DNA of 64,000 nt, taken from positions 118,733,345 to 118,797,344 of the forward strand of contig OY757024.1 of the NCBI GenBank assembly GCA_963580285.1, in the 5' to 3' direction. This document shows positions 62,936-64,000 of the stretch, in pieces; within the stretch, counting starts at the first letter, position 1; every line of letters starts with the position of its first letter. Under the pieces are notes generated by a model, which was given only the letters and a program-made list of their open reading frames with translations, was not told the origin of the DNA and searched no databases. Position numbers and translations under genes: made by a program. The DNA is from Lucinisca nassula. Taxonomy: Eukaryota > Mollusca > Bivalvia > Lucinida > Lucinidae.

Positions 62936-64000
62936 AATTGAAATCTAGACATTTTCGTGCTTCTAGTCTGTCTACCTACGATTTTTCCACTCTTTACACT
63001 ACACTTCCTCATAATCTTATAAAAGAAAAGCTTAATGATTTAACTGAATGGACTTTTCACAGAGAAGATTCTCTCTATCTTGCATGTAATGTCAGAAATG
63101 CATTTTTCACTTCTAAAGAGCATAAGAATTATACACTTTGGTCATGTCAGAAAGTGTGTGATGCCCTCACCTTTCTACTTGACAATATTTATATTAGATT
63201 CGGTACTAAGTTATTTAGACAAATTGTGGGTATTCCGATGGGTACTAATTGCGCACCTCTTGTGGCTGATCTGTTCTTGTATTGTTATGAAAGAGACTTC
63301 ATTTTGTCGCTTTCCATTGATAACCAATCTGAAATTATTGAAGCTTTTAGCTCTACTTCTAGATATTTAGATGATTTATTAAATATTGATAATACCTATT
63401 TTGATGGTTTGATCAGTCAGATTTACCCCCTAGAACTTCAGTTAAATAAAGCAAATTCTTCTGATACCGAGGCCCCGTTTTTGGATTTACATCTGTCTAT
63501 TGTAGATGGATTTGTTTCTTGCAAAATTTATGATAAACGCGATGACTTTGATTTTGAGATTGTAAATTTTCCTTTTTTGGATGGTGATGTTCCTCGTGCG
63601 CCATCCTATGGCGTTTATATTTCGCAATTAATTCGATTTGCTAGAGTGTGTAGTCATGTAACTGACTTCAACACTCGTAATAAATTATTAACGGCTAAAC
63701 TCCTTAATCAGGGTTATCGGTACCATAAACTACGCAAAGCCTTTTCAAAATTTTATAGACGCCATTCTGATTTAATTTCAAAATTCAATATTGGACTTAA
63801 ATCTCTTCTGCAACAAGGTCTATCGGAACCCGAATTTTATGGTGACTTAGCATATAAATTCAGAAAAATATATAACCGCAATGACTTCAGCACCCGATTT
63901 CGTAAAATCATTCTTCGATATAAAAAGATTGGGTACAACATGGATATTATACGACAGACTGCATGCATGGTAGTTAACCCAATCACGGTTGGCAACTTTG
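62936..64000 (+). mobile_element. Naiad PLE copy E, runs off the window
   Basis: Plus strand from L-N-K-L-K-S-R-H-F-R to V-V-N-P-I-T-V-G-N-F at the edge. The frame appears continuous through motif A, G-I-P-M-G-T-N-C-A-P, Y-L-D-D and the C-terminal domain, with an early change (T-E-W-T-F-H). The least damaged RT segment of the window. Confidence 0.9.

Overview
The window looks like a repeat-dominated stretch of nuclear DNA from a marine bivalve, most likely a clam. I see no host gene. The support is the repeat content: high-copy Naiad-type Penelope retroelements, pearl-like arrays of about 160-bp monomers with GTCC-rich or GGACGCAC-rich ends, tRNA-derived SINEs ending in a GTGAGTGAGT motif, and hammerhead-ribozyme repeats. 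The species call is inference. Long open frames outside the elements below are shadows of repeats.

Layout. 1-4600: a Naiad tail fragment, then a 2.15-kb unit in tandem (two near-identical copies plus 64 bp of a third). 4.6-11.1 kb: hairpins, TAA microsatellites, several tRNA-derived SINEs, a pearl-like element (9.4-10.1 kb) and a 134-bp satellite repeated five times (10.3-11.0 kb). 11.2-27.87 kb: a broken Tc1/mariner transposase cut by Naiad and hammerhead-bearing repeats, one long Naiad copy (14.0-16.9 kb), many 5'-truncated Naiad copies, a region rich in GTTGCCATAGCAAC-like palindromes (18.4-20.5 kb), and a tandem hammerhead (retrozyme-like) repeat at 25.75-26.08 kb.

27,871-42,641: a complete but decayed Polinton/Maverick (14,771 bp) with about 360-bp terminal inverted repeats and a perfect 6-bp target duplication CACCCA. 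An unoccupied copy of the same insertion site survives at 45.16 kb. It carries protein-primed PolB, an RVE integrase, double-jelly-roll major capsid, penton-like minor capsid, a zinc-ribbon protein and about eight conserved accessory genes. I find no packaging ATPase and no cysteine protease. PolB is interrupted by an intein with a LAGLIDADG (DOD) endonuclease sitting exactly inside the catalytic D-TDS motif, and separately by a SINE with a 12-bp target duplication. A textbook type-I hammerhead ribozyme lies between two Polinton genes.

42.65-48.30 kb: a long pearl-like tandem array with nested Naiad fragments. 48.3-64.0 kb: dense Naiad copies in both orientations, including the longest one (51.2-54.5 kb, minus strand) and a plus/minus/plus cluster at the right edge. 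All four Naiad copies that span the point carry the same in-frame TGA, which fits the reported selenoprotein-encoding Naiads of clams.

The order of events can be read from nesting: pearl-like array, then Naiad tail insertions, then local duplication of array plus insertions, then Polinton insertion into one duplicate, then SINE insertion into PolB and general decay.
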